DNA of 64,000 bases from Neolewinella aurantiaca (GTDB taxonomy: Bacteria > Bacteroidota > Bacteroidia > Chitinophagales > Saprospiraceae), in NCBI RefSeq assembly GCF_008014675.1, contig NZ_VOXD01000018.1, forward strand, positions 62,001 to 126,000. Reading direction: 5' to 3'. Below are positions 17,750-26,925 of the stretch, piece after piece; the stretch's first letter is position 1, and each line of letters begins with the position of its first letter. Position numbers and translations under genes: made by a program. The notes beneath the pieces were generated by a model. It was not told where the DNA came from. It was given only the letters and a program-made list of their open reading frames with translations, and searched no databases.

Positions 17750-18094
17750 ATGGAACTCTACGACATTAATCGCGTTGCCCTCATCATTTCGCCCAGTGAA
17801 GCCCTGCTGAAGTGGGCCATAAGCGAAGACCCAAGTCTTGCGGAAGAGATCGACCTCGATGATCCGTCGGACCTGAGCACCGTTTACCTGCTACCCGATT
17901 TCGATGATATCGAAGAAGCAGACGACTGGATTGAGGACAACTACCTGCCGATTCTGGAAACGCTGCTCGAGGAGTGGATTCCTGACGACAACTGGCCTGA
18001 ACGACTGGAGTTTACGCACCTTGAAAAGTACGCCGAGTACTCCTTCAGTAACGTTGTAATCGACACCGTTGACCCGTCGTACGACGAAGATTAG
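17750..18094 (+). CDS. Conserved-looking acidic protein of unknown function
   Basis: 114 residues from the ATG at 17750; the longer frame from 17606 is not credible as coding because its first 48 residues lack family character. The protein is strongly acidic (EEIDLDDPSDLST, DFDDIEEADDWIEDNY, DTVDPSYDED) and lacks a signal peptide or membrane segment, so it should be cytoplasmic. It resembles short hypothetical proteins in Bacteroidota and Proteobacteria that start with NRVALIISPSEALLKW, but I cannot give a function. It stands alone, with a 267-base spacer in front where I see nothing definite. Confidence 0.65.
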   Translation: MELYDINRVALIISPSEALLKWAISEDPSLAEEIDLDDPSDLSTVYLLPDFDDIEEADDWIEDNYLPILETLLEEWIPDDNWPERLEFTHLEKYAEYSFSNVVIDTVDPSYDED

Positions 18095-18144
18095 ATCATC
18101 ATCCCAGTCACTTTCTGAAACGGCCTGCACTTATGCTTTCCATA

Positions 18145-18162
18145 GCACCTGCGGCCGCGCCC
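18145..18162 (+). repeat. Dispersed 18-mer, GC form, intergenic
   Basis: GCACCTGCGGCCGCGCCC in the spacer between the acidic protein and the S9 peptidase, 79 bases before the peptidase start. Confidence 0.75.
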
Positions 18163-18240
18163 ATACATTAGCTTGCCCCATCAGACTCACACAGAGTTGA
18201 GGAGCAGAAAAGCTAAGCATCCAAATAATACAAGCTCCCT

Positions 18241-20580
18241 TTGACTTACCAGACACCTTCCCCGGCGATTGCTTCGCTTGTGAATCTGAAACCCGACCCT
18301 CTCCTCTTTTTCGGTCCGGACCGCAACCTCATGCTGATTGCCGAACGGCCAAGCTATCCATCAATTGAGGAGCTTCGCGAGCCAAAGTTGAAACTGGCGG
18401 GCCGCCAGATCAACCCGGCTACTTATACTCCTTACGGGCACCGTGGTTACCACGCGCCGCGCCTGCGCGACCTGCGAACCGGCGAGGAAACTCCGTTGAA
18501 AAACCTTCCCGAAAATGGAACCTTCCGCTCCTTCACCTGGTCTCCCAGCGGCACGCGCATTGCTTTTTGCCTGAACACACCAACCGGTTTGCAGCTATGG
18601 AGTTGCCCGACAGAGACCCTGGAATGCACGCCTCACGGGCCCGCAGACCTTAACAACAGCCTTGGCGGGTACACTTTCGAGTTTGTCTCTGACGATGTGG
18701 TCATGACCAAGCGGCGTATTCCTAACAGTGGGGAATCTCCCGACGAAGCGGTGGTTACCGGACCCAACGTGCAAGACACCAGTGGCAAAGAAGGTCGTAA
18801 CCGAACCTATACCAATCTGCTTCAGAGCCAACACGACGTCGAGGTATTCCGGTACTACGCCACAGCGCAAATATGGTTGGTTAACTTAGCAACGGGCGAA
18901 GAAAAAAAATGGGGAGAACCGGGCATTATTTCCGGTGTAAAATCCAGCCCGGACAAGAAATACTTCGTTGCTGTACGGATTACGGAGCCCTTTAGCTTTA
19001 GTGTTCCTTTTGAGAAATTTGCTGACCGGATCGAAATCCTCGATGCAGAAGGGAACCTGATCAGGCTCCTGTGCGAGCGCCCCGCCCGCGAGCACATTCC
19101 TGCTCCGTTTGATGCCGTGGCGAGTACGCCCCGCCGCTTCAGCTGGCGCAGCGACCACCCTGCACAGCTCTACTGGTCGGTGGCTCAGGATGGCGGAGAC
19201 ACCCGCAATGAAGCTGAATTCCGGGACCAGCTCTTTTACCTGGAGCCTCCTTTCACCGGCGAGCCACAGCCAAGTATAAAAATGCCCCTCCGCTACGGCG
19301 CGATCCGTTGGGGCAGAGGCGACCTGGCCATCTTTATCGACTGGAGTTACAAGGACCGCCGCCAGGTAACACGGCGCTGGTGGCCCGACTCTCCCGACCG
19401 ACCCGCCGAAGTGATCTTTGACCAGAACTGGGAAGATGACTACAATGACCCGGGCAACTTCATGACCATCACTCAGCGCAACGACCATTCGGTGTTGCTC
19501 ACCAGAGACGAAGGCACCAAACTGGTTCTCGCCGGCATCGGCCACGGCCCCGAGGGGAGCCAGCCTTTCATCGATACCTACGAAATCGCTACGGGAAACA
19601 TCAACCGGCTCTGGCAGTCTACCCCGCCCCTGTTCGAATACCCCGGCTACTTCCTCGACGAACACCCCGACTGGTTCTTCATGGGCCGAGAGCAAACCAC
19701 TGAGCGGCCAAACTTCTTTCTGCGCAACCTGATCACCGGCGAAGAAATTCAACTGACCGATTACGAGCATCCCTACCCACAACTGCGGGATGCCAACCTG
19801 GAAAAACTGGAATACCTGCGCGAAGACGGCGTTCAACTGAGGGGAGACCTCCACACACCGCAGGGATTCGTAGCGGGCGAAAGCGACCCACTGCCCGTCT
19901 TCATGTGGGCCTACCCGCAGGAATACAAAGATGCCGAAAAGGCCGGCCAGGTAACAACGAGTCCGCATCAGTTCACCCGGATATCGCCGCTCAGCCCCCT
20001 ACCCTTCCTAGCGGCAGGGTTTGCGGTTTTCGACGATTTTGCGATGCCAATCGTAGGTGAGGGCGATCAGGAACCCAACGAGACCTTTATTGAGCAGGTT
20101 CAGCTCAACGCCAAGGCTGCGGTCGAAAAACTGATTGAGTTGGGCGTTGCTGATCCGGAACGGATTTACGTAGGCGGCCACAGCTACGGCGCATTTATGA
20201 CGGCCCACCTGCTGGCCCATACCGACCTGTTTGCCGGAGGCATAGCGCGTTCCGGTGCCTACAACCGCACCCTGACGCCCTTTGGCTTCCAGGCCGAAGA
20301 ACGCTCCTTCTGGGAGGTTCCCGATACGTACATCAAGCTCTCACCTTTTGTCCACGCCGACAAAATTGATGCGCCCTTGCTTCTGATTCACGGCGAAGAA
20401 GACGCTAACTCGGGCACCTACCCGGTGCAGAGCAAGCGTCTGTTTGCCGCCCTGAACTCACTCGGTAAAACGGCCCGGCTTTGCCTCCTGCCCCACGAAG
20501 ACCACAGCTACGCTGCGGAAGAATCGATCCTGCACATGCTTTGGGAAATGGAGCGATGGATGACGAAAGAGGAAGCCTGA
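18241..20580 (+). CDS. Prolyl oligopeptidase-family (S9) serine peptidase, probable TTG start
   Basis: 779 residues. A beta-propeller (about 1-530) is followed by an alpha/beta-hydrolase domain with GGHSYGAF (S648), HGEEDANSG (D721) and PHEDHSY (H755), the S9 triad order. It resembles the glutamyl endopeptidase-like branch, whose mature part opens with a phrase like YQTPPKAIADLV; here the matching YQTPSPAIASLV follows directly on the TTG at 18241. An in-frame stop lies only 13 bases upstream (18226-18228), so no signal peptide can be added. The protein is thus either cytoplasmic or has lost its export signal. It probably cleaves oligopeptides. Confidence 0.85.
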   Translation: MTYQTPSPAIASLVNLKPDPLLFFGPDRNLMLIAERPSYPSIEELREPKLKLAGRQINPATYTPYGHRGYHAPRLRDLRTGEETPLKNLPENGTFRSFTWSPSGTRIAFCLNTPTGLQLWSCPTETLECTPHGPADLNNSLGGYTFEFVSDDVVMTKRRIPNSGESPDEAVVTGPNVQDTSGKEGRNRTYTNLLQSQHDVEVFRYYATAQIWLVNLATGEEKKWGEPGIISGVKSSPDKKYFVAVRITEPFSFSVPFEKFADRIEILDAEGNLIRLLCERPAREHIPAPFDAVASTPRRFSWRSDHPAQLYWSVAQDGGDTRNEAEFRDQLFYLEPPFTGEPQPSIKMPLRYGAIRWGRGDLAIFIDWSYKDRRQVTRRWWPDSPDRPAEVIFDQNWEDDYNDPGNFMTITQRNDHSVLLTRDEGTKLVLAGIGHGPEGSQPFIDTYEIATGNINRLWQSTPPLFEYPGYFLDEHPDWFFMGREQTTERPNFFLRNLITGEEIQLTDYEHPYPQLRDANLEKLEYLREDGVQLRGDLHTPQGFVAGESDPLPVFMWAYPQEYKDAEKAGQVTTSPHQFTRISPLSPLPFLAAGFAVFDDFAMPIVGEGDQEPNETFIEQVQLNAKAAVEKLIELGVADPERIYVGGHSYGAFMTAHLLAHTDLFAGGIARSGAYNRTLTPFGFQAEERSFWEVPDTYIKLSPFVHADKIDAPLLLIHGEEDANSGTYPVQSKRLFAALNSLGKTARLCLLPHEDHSYAAEESILHMLWEMERWMTKEEA

Positions 20581-20595
20581 AAACGCTGACGGCAC

Positions 20596-21429
20596 TTACT
20601 CCACCCTTATTTCCACCCGGCGGTTTTCGGCCTTGACTTTGCTCAGTGGTTGTTCCTCGCCCATTCCGATGACCACAAATTCCAACGAGGATTCGCCTAG
20701 CTTTTCCCGCAGGAACCCGGCGACGGCCTCCGCTCTGCGCAACGACAAGCGCTGGTTGTATTCGGGCGGTCCATCCGCGTCGGTATGCCCGGTAACGATC
20801 ACTTTCCCGGAACGACGGCCGGCCAGGCGGGCAGCAAAAACGTTGAGTCCGGCGATGGCGCCGGGGCGCAGACGGGATTGATCAGCCTCGAAAAGAGTTG
20901 CCGCAGGCAAACTTACCGGCGGTAAAGCACAGAGATTGCCGTTGGGCAATCGTTCTGCCTTCAGCGCGAGCCCCATCAGCGGAATGTAGGCATTGAAGTA
21001 CCAGACCCGGACCGGAAACGCTCCGGGTTCGAACCAGCTTGTATCTCTTTTTACGCGCCATTGGTGGGGCCCGCCGTTGTTGATAACCAGGGAATCAGAA
21101 ATCCATAGCCGGGAACCATCGTCGCTGGCCAGGGTAAAAACATGGCAGCCGGCGGTGTCGACGGTGAGGGTGGAACTGAGCAGAAAACCAAAAGCAGACG
21201 GCAACGTAACCCCGGGAAAATTGACTTCGGTCTCCCGGGGCAAAAAATCGAGCGCGGGAAAACTGATTTGCCCGAGCACCTCCATCATATCAGGATAGTG
21301 ATCGAAGCCGTAACGAAAGGCTTTCTCTTCAATTTTGAGCAGGTCTCCGGAGAAAGCGCTGAACGATTGGGCGCGGCCGCAGGTGCAAAGAGAGGTTATC
21401 AGAAACAGGCTTAACAGGGTATTGTGCAT
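20596..21429 (-). CDS. Exported OmpA-family protein with a PA14-like N-terminal domain
   Basis: 277 residues from the ATG at 21429. It has a signal peptide (HNTLLSLFLITSLCTCGRAQS) with a Cys that could instead make it a lipoprotein. A PA14-like beta-barrel spans about 35-165 (HVFTLASDDGSRLWISDSLVINNGGPHQW is the typical core). A C-terminal OmpA-like peptidoglycan-binding domain follows (VIVTGHTDADGPPEYNQRLSLRRAEAVAGFL...ENRRVEIRV). It should sit in the periplasm or outer membrane, tethering to peptidoglycan while PA14 binds a glycan. An exact copy of the dispersed 18-mer forms the end of the signal-peptide coding sequence. Convergent with the S9 peptidase gene, 15 bases apart. Confidence 0.82.
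   Translation of the reverse strand: MHNTLLSLFLITSLCTCGRAQSFSAFSGDLLKIEEKAFRYGFDHYPDMMEVLGQISFPALDFLPRETEVNFPGVTLPSAFGFLLSSTLTVDTAGCHVFTLASDDGSRLWISDSLVINNGGPHQWRVKRDTSWFEPGAFPVRVWYFNAYIPLMGLALKAERLPNGNLCALPPVSLPAATLFEADQSRLRPGAIAGLNVFAARLAGRRSGKVIVTGHTDADGPPEYNQRLSLRRAEAVAGFLREKLGESSLEFVVIGMGEEQPLSKVKAENRRVEIRVE
21369..21386 (-). repeat. Dispersed 18-mer, exact GC form, inside a signal-peptide coding region
   Basis: On the minus strand this reads GCACCTGCGGCCGCGCCC, coding the CTCGRAQ end of the signal peptide of the OmpA/PA14-like protein. Confidence 0.75.
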
Positions 21430-21677
21430 CGGGTGTAGGGTTTCAATTACCACAAACCCTGATCTGCGATTTCAAGGTATTCAGGCAGTCCTTTTTAACT
21501 CTTCGTCGCAACGGACAGCCAGGCAGAGGCTCCCCCACCGTACGGAATTTGCGCTTAAAACATAACAATGAGTACCCGCCTTAGCACCGCCGGACGGAGC
21601 GAACCTGCCGTTTTGGTGCTCCGTTGCAGTAAGCGTACGCAGAATTATTCTGTGTCGATTATTGTAAACCTATATTA

Positions 21678-22592
21678 ATGAGTGCCATGAATTATTCCTC
21701 CGAAAATCGTTTAAAAAAACAAAATCCTCAAACCCAATATCCCCAGCCCCCTTTCCCCCGGCAGCCGCAGGAGCGCCCGGGAACAGTAGAAGACATGACG
21801 CCCCGGCCCGACCACGGGGAAGAGTCCTACAAAGGCAATAACCGATTGGAGGGCCGGAAAGCCCTGATCACTGGTGGCGACTCTGGTATCGGTCGTGCTG
21901 CAGCCATTGCTTTTGCCCGCGAAGGCGCGGATGTAGCCATCAACTACCTCCCCGAAGAGGAAGCGAACGCCAAACAGGTAATCAAACTGATTGAAGCCGA
22001 AGGCAGAACTGCCGTGGCCATCCCTGGTGACATCATCAAGGAGGAATTCTGCGAAGAGCTCGTGGCTACCGCCGTCGAAAAGATGGGAGGGCTCGACATT
22101 TTGGTCAATAACGCCGGTCGGCAGACCGCCCAGAAGTTTATCACAGACATCACTACCGAGCAGTTCGACAACACCTTTAAAGTCAACGTTTACGCTCTTT
22201 TCTGGATTACACGTGCGGCGATGCCGCACCTCAAAGAAGGCGCATCCATCATCAACACCGCCTCGATTCAGTCTTTTGATCCTTCGGCGAACCTGCTCGA
22301 CTACGCCCAGACCAAAGCCTGTATTGTCTCCTTCACCAAGTCATTGGCGGCGCAGGTGGCCGATAAGGGAATCCGGGTCAACGCCGTAGCTCCCGGCCCG
22401 TTCTGGACACCGCTGCAACCGTCCGGAGGGCAGCCTCAGGATAAGATCGAAGAATTTGGCAGCAGCACCCTTCTCAAGCGTCCGGGGCAACCAGTGGAAT
22501 GCGCTCCGGTGTACGTTCTGCTGGCCAGCCAGGAAGCCAGTTACATCACGGGGGAGACCATGGGCCTCTCCGGCGGAACCATGCCCTTTTAA
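21678..22592 (+). CDS. SDR-family oxidoreductase (general stress protein type)
   Basis: 304 residues. A proline-rich N-terminal extension of about 55 residues (QPPFPRQPQERPGTVEDMTPRPDHGEESY) precedes a classical short-chain dehydrogenase. It has TGGDSGIG (65-72) for NAD(P), NNAG, the catalytic S196 (NTASIQS), and Y209/K213 in YAQTK, and it ends in TGETMGLSGG. The extension and motif set match the YhxC/YdaD general-stress dehydrogenases, whose natural substrate is not settled. ATG codons at 21678 and 21687 are both possible starts. A strong terminator follows 25 bases after the stop, so this is a single-gene unit. Confidence 0.9.
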   Translation: MSAMNYSSENRLKKQNPQTQYPQPPFPRQPQERPGTVEDMTPRPDHGEESYKGNNRLEGRKALITGGDSGIGRAAAIAFAREGADVAINYLPEEEANAKQVIKLIEAEGRTAVAIPGDIIKEEFCEELVATAVEKMGGLDILVNNAGRQTAQKFITDITTEQFDNTFKVNVYALFWITRAAMPHLKEGASIINTASIQSFDPSANLLDYAQTKACIVSFTKSLAAQVADKGIRVNAVAPGPFWTPLQPSGGQPQDKIEEFGSSTLLKRPGQPVECAPVYVLLASQEASYITGETMGLSGGTMPF

Positions 22593-22617
22593 CCTACTAT
22601 CAGGAGTATAACACCGA

Positions 22618-22650
22618 GCCCGCAGACGATCAGTTCGTCTGCGGGCTTTT
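22618..22650 (+). terminator. Rho-independent terminator after the SDR gene
   Basis: Perfect 12-bp stem (22618-22629 with 22635-22646), a 5-base loop, then TTTT. Confidence 0.85.
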
Positions 22651-22743
22651 GCATTGACCGCCACTATTCCTGACTCCGGGAACCATGAACAAGCTGATTG
22701 TCAGGCGTTGCTCTCTGGTCCCTTGCGTTATCCAACCGTCATT

Positions 22744-22761
22744 GCACCTGCGGCCGCGCCC
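22744..22761 (+). repeat. Dispersed 18-mer, GC form, intergenic
   Basis: GCACCTGCGGCCGCGCCC in the 260-base spacer between the SDR terminator and mlaE. Confidence 0.75.
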
Positions 22762-22852
22762 CGGCTACTCTATTTAGCCTTCCTGAACATCAAACTATAA
22801 CGCAACCCACTACGTTACTCCTCCAGCCAACGCTCATTTCACCCGGCCAAGC

Positions 22853-23599
22853 ATGCTGATAGATACTTTCCTTTATAAATTCGGGCAATACGTCCTCTTA
22901 TTGAAAACCGCCGTAGCCAAGCCTGAGCGGTTCTCGATGTACTACAAAGAGACGATACGCCAAATGGATGCGATCGGCGTTGGCTCGGTCTTCATCGTAA
23001 TCCTGATTTCGATGTTTATCGGGATGGTGACCGCCGTTCAGTTCGCTGATCAGCTGGGAGACAGTTTTGTACCAACTTACTACATCGGCTACATCGTACG
23101 CGACATCACCATCATCGAAATGGCGCCTACCATAACCTGTCTCGTTCTTGCCGGAAAAGTCGGCTCTAACCTTGCGGCTGAAATTGGGGGGATGCGCCAA
23201 AAAGAGCACATTGACGCCATGGAAATAATGGGCGTCAACACCGCTGCGTACCTGATAATGCCTAAGCTTATCGCCGCTGTAATCGTGATTCCGCTGTTGG
23301 TGGCCATTTCTGCCTTCGTTTCCATCATTGGCGGGTACGTAGCAACCGTACTGCCAGGTACGCTGTCGCACACTGAGTATGTGTTGGGGCTGCGGTCGTA
23401 CTTTGTACCGCGTTACGTCTTCATGATGTTCGTAAAGGCTTCGGTGTTCGCGTTCCTGCTGACCTCGGTAAGCTGCTACCTTGGCTACTACGTTAAAGGA
23501 GGAAGCATCGAACTGGGAGAAGCCAGTACCAACGCGGTAGTGGTTTCGAATGTCCTGATCCTCCTTTTTGATTTCATCATCGCACTGTTGCTGACCTAA
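22853..23599 (+). CDS. mlaE: MlaE-family ABC transporter permease
   Basis: 248 residues with about five membrane segments and the MlaE core: MFIGMVTAVQFADQLGDSF, IIEMAPTITCLVLAGKVGSNLAAEIGGMRQKEHIDAMEIMGVN, LIMPKLIAAV. MlaE forms the inner-membrane channel of the Mla-type system that moves phospholipids between inner and outer membrane. Here it is followed by the ATPase gene with 22 bases between, so the two are an operon. The substrate-binding MCE protein MlaD is not in this stretch and must be encoded elsewhere. Confidence 0.93.
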   Translation: MLIDTFLYKFGQYVLLLKTAVAKPERFSMYYKETIRQMDAIGVGSVFIVILISMFIGMVTAVQFADQLGDSFVPTYYIGYIVRDITIIEMAPTITCLVLAGKVGSNLAAEIGGMRQKEHIDAMEIMGVNTAAYLIMPKLIAAVIVIPLLVAISAFVSIIGGYVATVLPGTLSHTEYVLGLRSYFVPRYVFMMFVKASVFAFLLTSVSCYLGYYVKGGSIELGEASTNAVVVSNVLILLFDFIIALLLT

Positions 23600-23621
23600 T
23601 AGCCCTCATAGAATATCCGTT

Positions 23622-24398
23622 ATGATCCGTACGATCGACATCGAAAAGTCCTTTGGGGAGAACCACGTACTTAAAGGTATTACCACCGAATTTTACTCCG
23701 GGAAACCGAACCTGATCATTGGTAGCTCGGGAGCAGGAAAGACCGTGCTGCTCAAGTTGCTGATTGGCCTGTTTACGCCCAATTCCGGGCAGGTCCTGTA
23801 CGACGACGTCAATATCTTCGAGCTCGACAAGAAAGAACTTCGCCAAATACGGATGAAGATCGGGATGCTTTTTCAGGGCAACGCCCTTTTCGACTCCATG
23901 ACGGTAGGCGAAAATATTCGTTTCCCGATGGACATGTTTACCCGCCGCTCCATGAAAGAAAAGCAGATGCGGGTAGACGAGTGCCTGGAGATGGTAAACA
24001 TGGAAGGCATCAACAACCGCTACCCCTCCGAAGTTTCCGGTGGTATGCAGAAGCGCGTCGGTATCGCCCGCGCAATGGTGTTGGAGCCCAAGTACCTGTT
24101 TTGCGACGAGCCCAACTCCGGCCTTGATCCCCAAACTTCTATCCTGATCGATGAGCTCATCTGTGACCTCACCACCCGGAACGACATTACGACCGTCATC
24201 AATACCCACGACATGAATTCAGTTATGGGAATCGGCGACAATATCCTGCTAATGAAGAACGGACACGTGGCCTGGCGGGGCGACAAGTCTCAGGTACTGG
24301 AAAGTGACAACGAGGTCCTGGAGGACTTCATCTTCGCGAGTCCGTTTTTACAACGTCTGCGGGAAGATGCCCTTAAATTGCGGCACGGAGGCCAGTGA
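23622..24398 (+). CDS. mlaF: MlaF-type ABC transporter ATP-binding protein
   Basis: 258 residues, a single nucleotide-binding domain: Walker A IGSSGAGKTVLLK, Q-loop GMLFQGNALFDSMTVGENI, signature VSGGMQKRVGIARAM, Walker B YLFCDEPNSGLDPQ and H-switch INTHDMNS. The phrase GNALFDSMTVGENI is typical of MlaF. It powers the MlaE permease encoded directly before it. The C-terminal tail (FLQRLREDALKLRHGGQ) is as in the family. No mlaB or mlaD gene follows; the next 389 bases are a spacer with a palindromic element. Confidence 0.93.
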   Translation: MIRTIDIEKSFGENHVLKGITTEFYSGKPNLIIGSSGAGKTVLLKLLIGLFTPNSGQVLYDDVNIFELDKKELRQIRMKIGMLFQGNALFDSMTVGENIRFPMDMFTRRSMKEKQMRVDECLEMVNMEGINNRYPSEVSGGMQKRVGIARAMVLEPKYLFCDEPNSGLDPQTSILIDELICDLTTRNDITTVINTHDMNSVMGIGDNILLMKNGHVAWRGDKSQVLESDNEVLEDFIFASPFLQRLREDALKLRHGGQ

Positions 24399-24487
24399 TT
24401 CAGTAGCTCGTTTGCTGCGGCAAAAGAGCACTGCTGAAAGATCACCGCAGGTGATTTCCGGCACTACTACCGCCTCTTCGGAGATGA

Positions 24488-24592
24488 CCGCCCCGTAAGG
24501 GAGCAAACCACATTATCGCTTTTAGGCCCCCTGGCCCCCAGTTGGGGGGAAGAAGAGCGACAATTTGGTTTGCTCCCCCTCCTAAGGGGGTG
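24488..24592. repeat. MITE-like palindromic element, family 1, copy A
   Basis: Inverted arms at 24499-24520 and 24556-24577 match at 20 of 22 positions and share the core GCAAACCAnATTGTCGC with the element at 58399-58504. A C-run/G-run inner hairpin fills the loop. The outermost bases (CCCCGTAAGG / CCTAAGGGGG) also pair loosely. No coding capacity. It lies in the 389-base spacer between mlaF and the MATE gene; the remainder of that spacer (24593-24775) shows no gene. Confidence 0.7.
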
Positions 24593-24775
24593 AGACTTAT
24601 GGCTCCGCATTACATTCTTTTGAAGAGGGACGGTTAATTTTGTGCCTCCTCCCGGTGGTTTCGTACCACGAAATTGCTTCCGTTTCTCCTTAAACGTTCA
24701 GGTTTTAGTTGATAAGAAAGTCATGCACTGCGCATAACGAGTAGTACCGACTACGCTACTACAACCCTGCGTTAC

Positions 24776-24783
24776 TATCTTTG
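24776..24783 (+). promoter_or_regulatory. Candidate -7 box for the MATE gene
   Basis: TATCTTTG fits TAnnTTTG exactly but ends only 4 bases before the GTG start at 24788, so the transcript would be nearly leaderless. No TTG is found at the usual upstream distance, so confidence is limited. Confidence 0.4.
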
Positions 24784-24787
24784 CTAC

Positions 24788-26116
24788 GTGAAATTAACCA
24801 CCTCCTACCGCGACATCTGGAAGGTTTCCCTGCCCATTATCATCGGCAGCGCTGCCCAGAATGTGGTAGCGATGACGGACAGTGTTTTCCTGTACTATAC
24901 TGGCGAGGAAGACTTTGCCGCCATCGGCTTCGTGGCGGCTTTCTACCTGATTGTAGCAGCCATCGGCTTTGGCTTCAGCCGGGGCGGACAGATCATGATG
25001 GCCCGCAGAGCGGGCCAGGGCAAACCGGACGAAGTAGGGCGTGTGTTTTACTCCACGGTTTACTTTGAGCTGGCCCTTGCGATAATCATGTTTCTGTTCA
25101 TGACCCACGGAGCCTACTGGCTTTTTGCCAGCCTTGTGGACTCGGATGTGATCTTTTACAAATCGTTGGAATACCTCGAAATGCGAAAATGGGGTGTTTT
25201 TGCCAGTTATTTCGGGGTAGCATGCATCGCGTTGTATACGGGAATTGCCCGGCCGCTCTTCATCATTCTGGATACCTTTTTGCTCGCAGCAACGAATATT
25301 TTCCTGGACCGGGCCCTGATTTTCGGCATGTACGGCTTCCCGGAAATGGGCATTGCGGGTGCTGGCCTGGCCAGCACGATTGCCGAATACGTTGCTTTGC
25401 TGGTATTTCTGATCTATATGGTTCTGGACCGCAAAAACAGGGTCTACAACATCTTCAAATTACCGAAGTGGGATCCAGTAATCATCCGTGAGATAGTCGG
25501 CCTCTCTGTCCCTATCGTAGCGATGTCTGTGGTTGGCCTCGGTAGTGGCTTCATCTTTTTCGGGTTAGTGGATAACTTCGGAGAACGAGCCCTTGCGACC
25601 ACCAACATTGTACGCATTGCCTACCTCATTCTGAGTATTCCCGCCTGGGGCTTTTGCACCGGCATCAATACCATGGCAAGTTACTTCGTTGGTGCTAACC
25701 AGCCCGAAAACGTACGTACGGTACTCTGGAAGACATCCTTCCTCTGTCTTGGGATTACGACCCTGATGATCGTTCCCCTGCTGGCTTTTCCACGCTACTT
25801 CCTCTACCCCATCCTGGGCGACGAAAGGGCTTATCTTATCGATGCCGCCTACCCCGTTTTCTGGGTTTTGTGGGGTATCCTCAGCACTTTCAGTTTTGGG
25901 AGTATCTTCTTCAACGGGCTCATTGGCGCGGGCGAAACCCGTTTTGCTCTGAAAATACAAACCCTTGTAGCCGTGCTCTACGTTGTCCTTATCTTTCTGG
26001 TAGTTCACTCTGAATGGGGAACAATGTCGCTGGCCTGGGCGGTAGAAATACTCTACTGGATCGCTATTTTTGTTGTGGCCTGGCTGTTTTTCCGCAAGCC
26101 CAAATGGAGCCGGTAA
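24788..26116 (+). CDS. MATE-family efflux transporter
   Basis: 442 residues with twelve predicted membrane segments in two pseudo-symmetric halves. It opens with SYRDIWKVSLPIIIGSAAQNVVAMTDSVFLYYTGEEDFAAIGF and has GFGFSRGGQIMMARRAGQG in the first half, both typical of the DinF/NorM-like MATE family that exports drugs or cations in exchange for H+ or Na+. The start is GTG at 24788; no nearby ATG keeps the first conserved helix. It is a single-gene unit. The substrate cannot be predicted. Confidence 0.9.
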   Translation: MKLTTSYRDIWKVSLPIIIGSAAQNVVAMTDSVFLYYTGEEDFAAIGFVAAFYLIVAAIGFGFSRGGQIMMARRAGQGKPDEVGRVFYSTVYFELALAIIMFLFMTHGAYWLFASLVDSDVIFYKSLEYLEMRKWGVFASYFGVACIALYTGIARPLFIILDTFLLAATNIFLDRALIFGMYGFPEMGIAGAGLASTIAEYVALLVFLIYMVLDRKNRVYNIFKLPKWDPVIIREIVGLSVPIVAMSVVGLGSGFIFFGLVDNFGERALATTNIVRIAYLILSIPAWGFCTGINTMASYFVGANQPENVRTVLWKTSFLCLGITTLMIVPLLAFPRYFLYPILGDERAYLIDAAYPVFWVLWGILSTFSFGSIFFNGLIGAGETRFALKIQTLVAVLYVVLIFLVVHSEWGTMSLAWAVEILYWIAIFVVAWLFFRKPKWSR

Positions 26117-26180
26117 TTCGATAGGGCTGCGAGCCCCTGAATGCGCACATCACGGTGCTTTCAGAGGCCCGCAGCAGGGC

Positions 26181-26675
26181 TCAACAAACTTTATCGGCAC
26201 AGGCCGAGCTGGCAAAAGCGTCGGGCTTCGCCTTGAACACAAAGCCCATACCCAGAATATAGCCCATGGCCTCCTTGAGGGCAACGTTAGACTCGAAAGA
26301 GGGATCGGTATTGATGTCAGCGTGAACTTCCAGTTCCACCCCATGTTCGTCGAGCAGGTTACAGAGTGCGTAGGCAATCTCTACGGAGCGGCCTACCTCG
26401 AGGATCATCCGCTCGCGGATGGACATCTTCTGCTCCGTTTTGTAATTGGCGATGAACATGAAGCCTCCTTTCTTTTCGCGCAGGAATACGATGACGGTAG
26501 CGAATTCGGTGGTTTTGCCGCGTACCTGGCTATCGGTCCCAATACAGACCTTGAGCCGGTGACCGGCTTCTTTTTCCCGGATGAGGGTGGCGCGCACGGC
26601 GTCGGCGATCGGCAGGTCGATGGAGCGGCCATCGAAGCGACGCCATTTCATATCGGTCAGAGCGATTTGGTTCAT
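26181..26675 (-). CDS. YkuK-family RNase H-like protein
   Basis: 164 residues from the ATG at 26675; the longer frame from 26720 adds 15 unlikely residues. The phrases VCIGTDSQVRGKTTEFATVIVFLREKKGGFMFIANYK and VEVHADINTDPSFESNVALKEAMGYILGMGFVFKAKPDAFASSACADK match my recollection of the DUF458/YkuK family, which has an RNase H-like fold with acidic residues at the expected places (GTDSQ, HADIN). The activity and role are not known. It is convergent with the MATE gene, and a 250-base spacer separates it from the divergent hexosaminidase. Confidence 0.82.
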   Translation of the reverse strand: MNQIALTDMKWRRFDGRSIDLPIADAVRATLIREKEAGHRLKVCIGTDSQVRGKTTEFATVIVFLREKKGGFMFIANYKTEQKMSIRERMILEVGRSVEIAYALCNLLDEHGVELEVHADINTDPSFESNVALKEAMGYILGMGFVFKAKPDAFASSACADKVC

Positions 26676-26873
26676 GATTGAGGTTTTGATTACGGGTTGG
26701 AGAAATGCTTTGCTTGCCAAGATAACCTTAAGCTGGCGTGAAAAAGTTGCGAAGCGCTTGTTTCGCCCAAATTTAATCCTGACTTAACGCGCTCGTTATC
26801 AGCTACTAGCTACTTACCTTAAGGTCTGCAATTGAGATCTCCGGCGCCAACTTGCTTCCTAAAACCGGCCCTG

Positions 26874-26891
26874 GCACCTGCGTTCGCGCCC
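26874..26891 (+). repeat. Dispersed 18-mer, TT variant, upstream of the hexosaminidase gene
   Basis: GCACCTGCGTTCGCGCCC, 34 bases before the ATG at 26926 and just upstream of a possible weak -7 box (TATCTTGC, 26898-26905). Confidence 0.7.
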
Positions 26892-26925
26892 GCGTTGTAT
26901 CTTGCCCTCCTGCAAAATATCGATC

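Noticed and set aside
18886-19968. 360-residue open frame on the minus strand opposite the S9 peptidase gene
   Set aside because: Antisense shadow of a clearly real gene.
21025-21040. GGGTTCGAACC as a tRNA T-arm
   Set aside because: It lies in the coding sequence of the OmpA/PA14-like gene in a region with no acceptor or anticodon arms around it.
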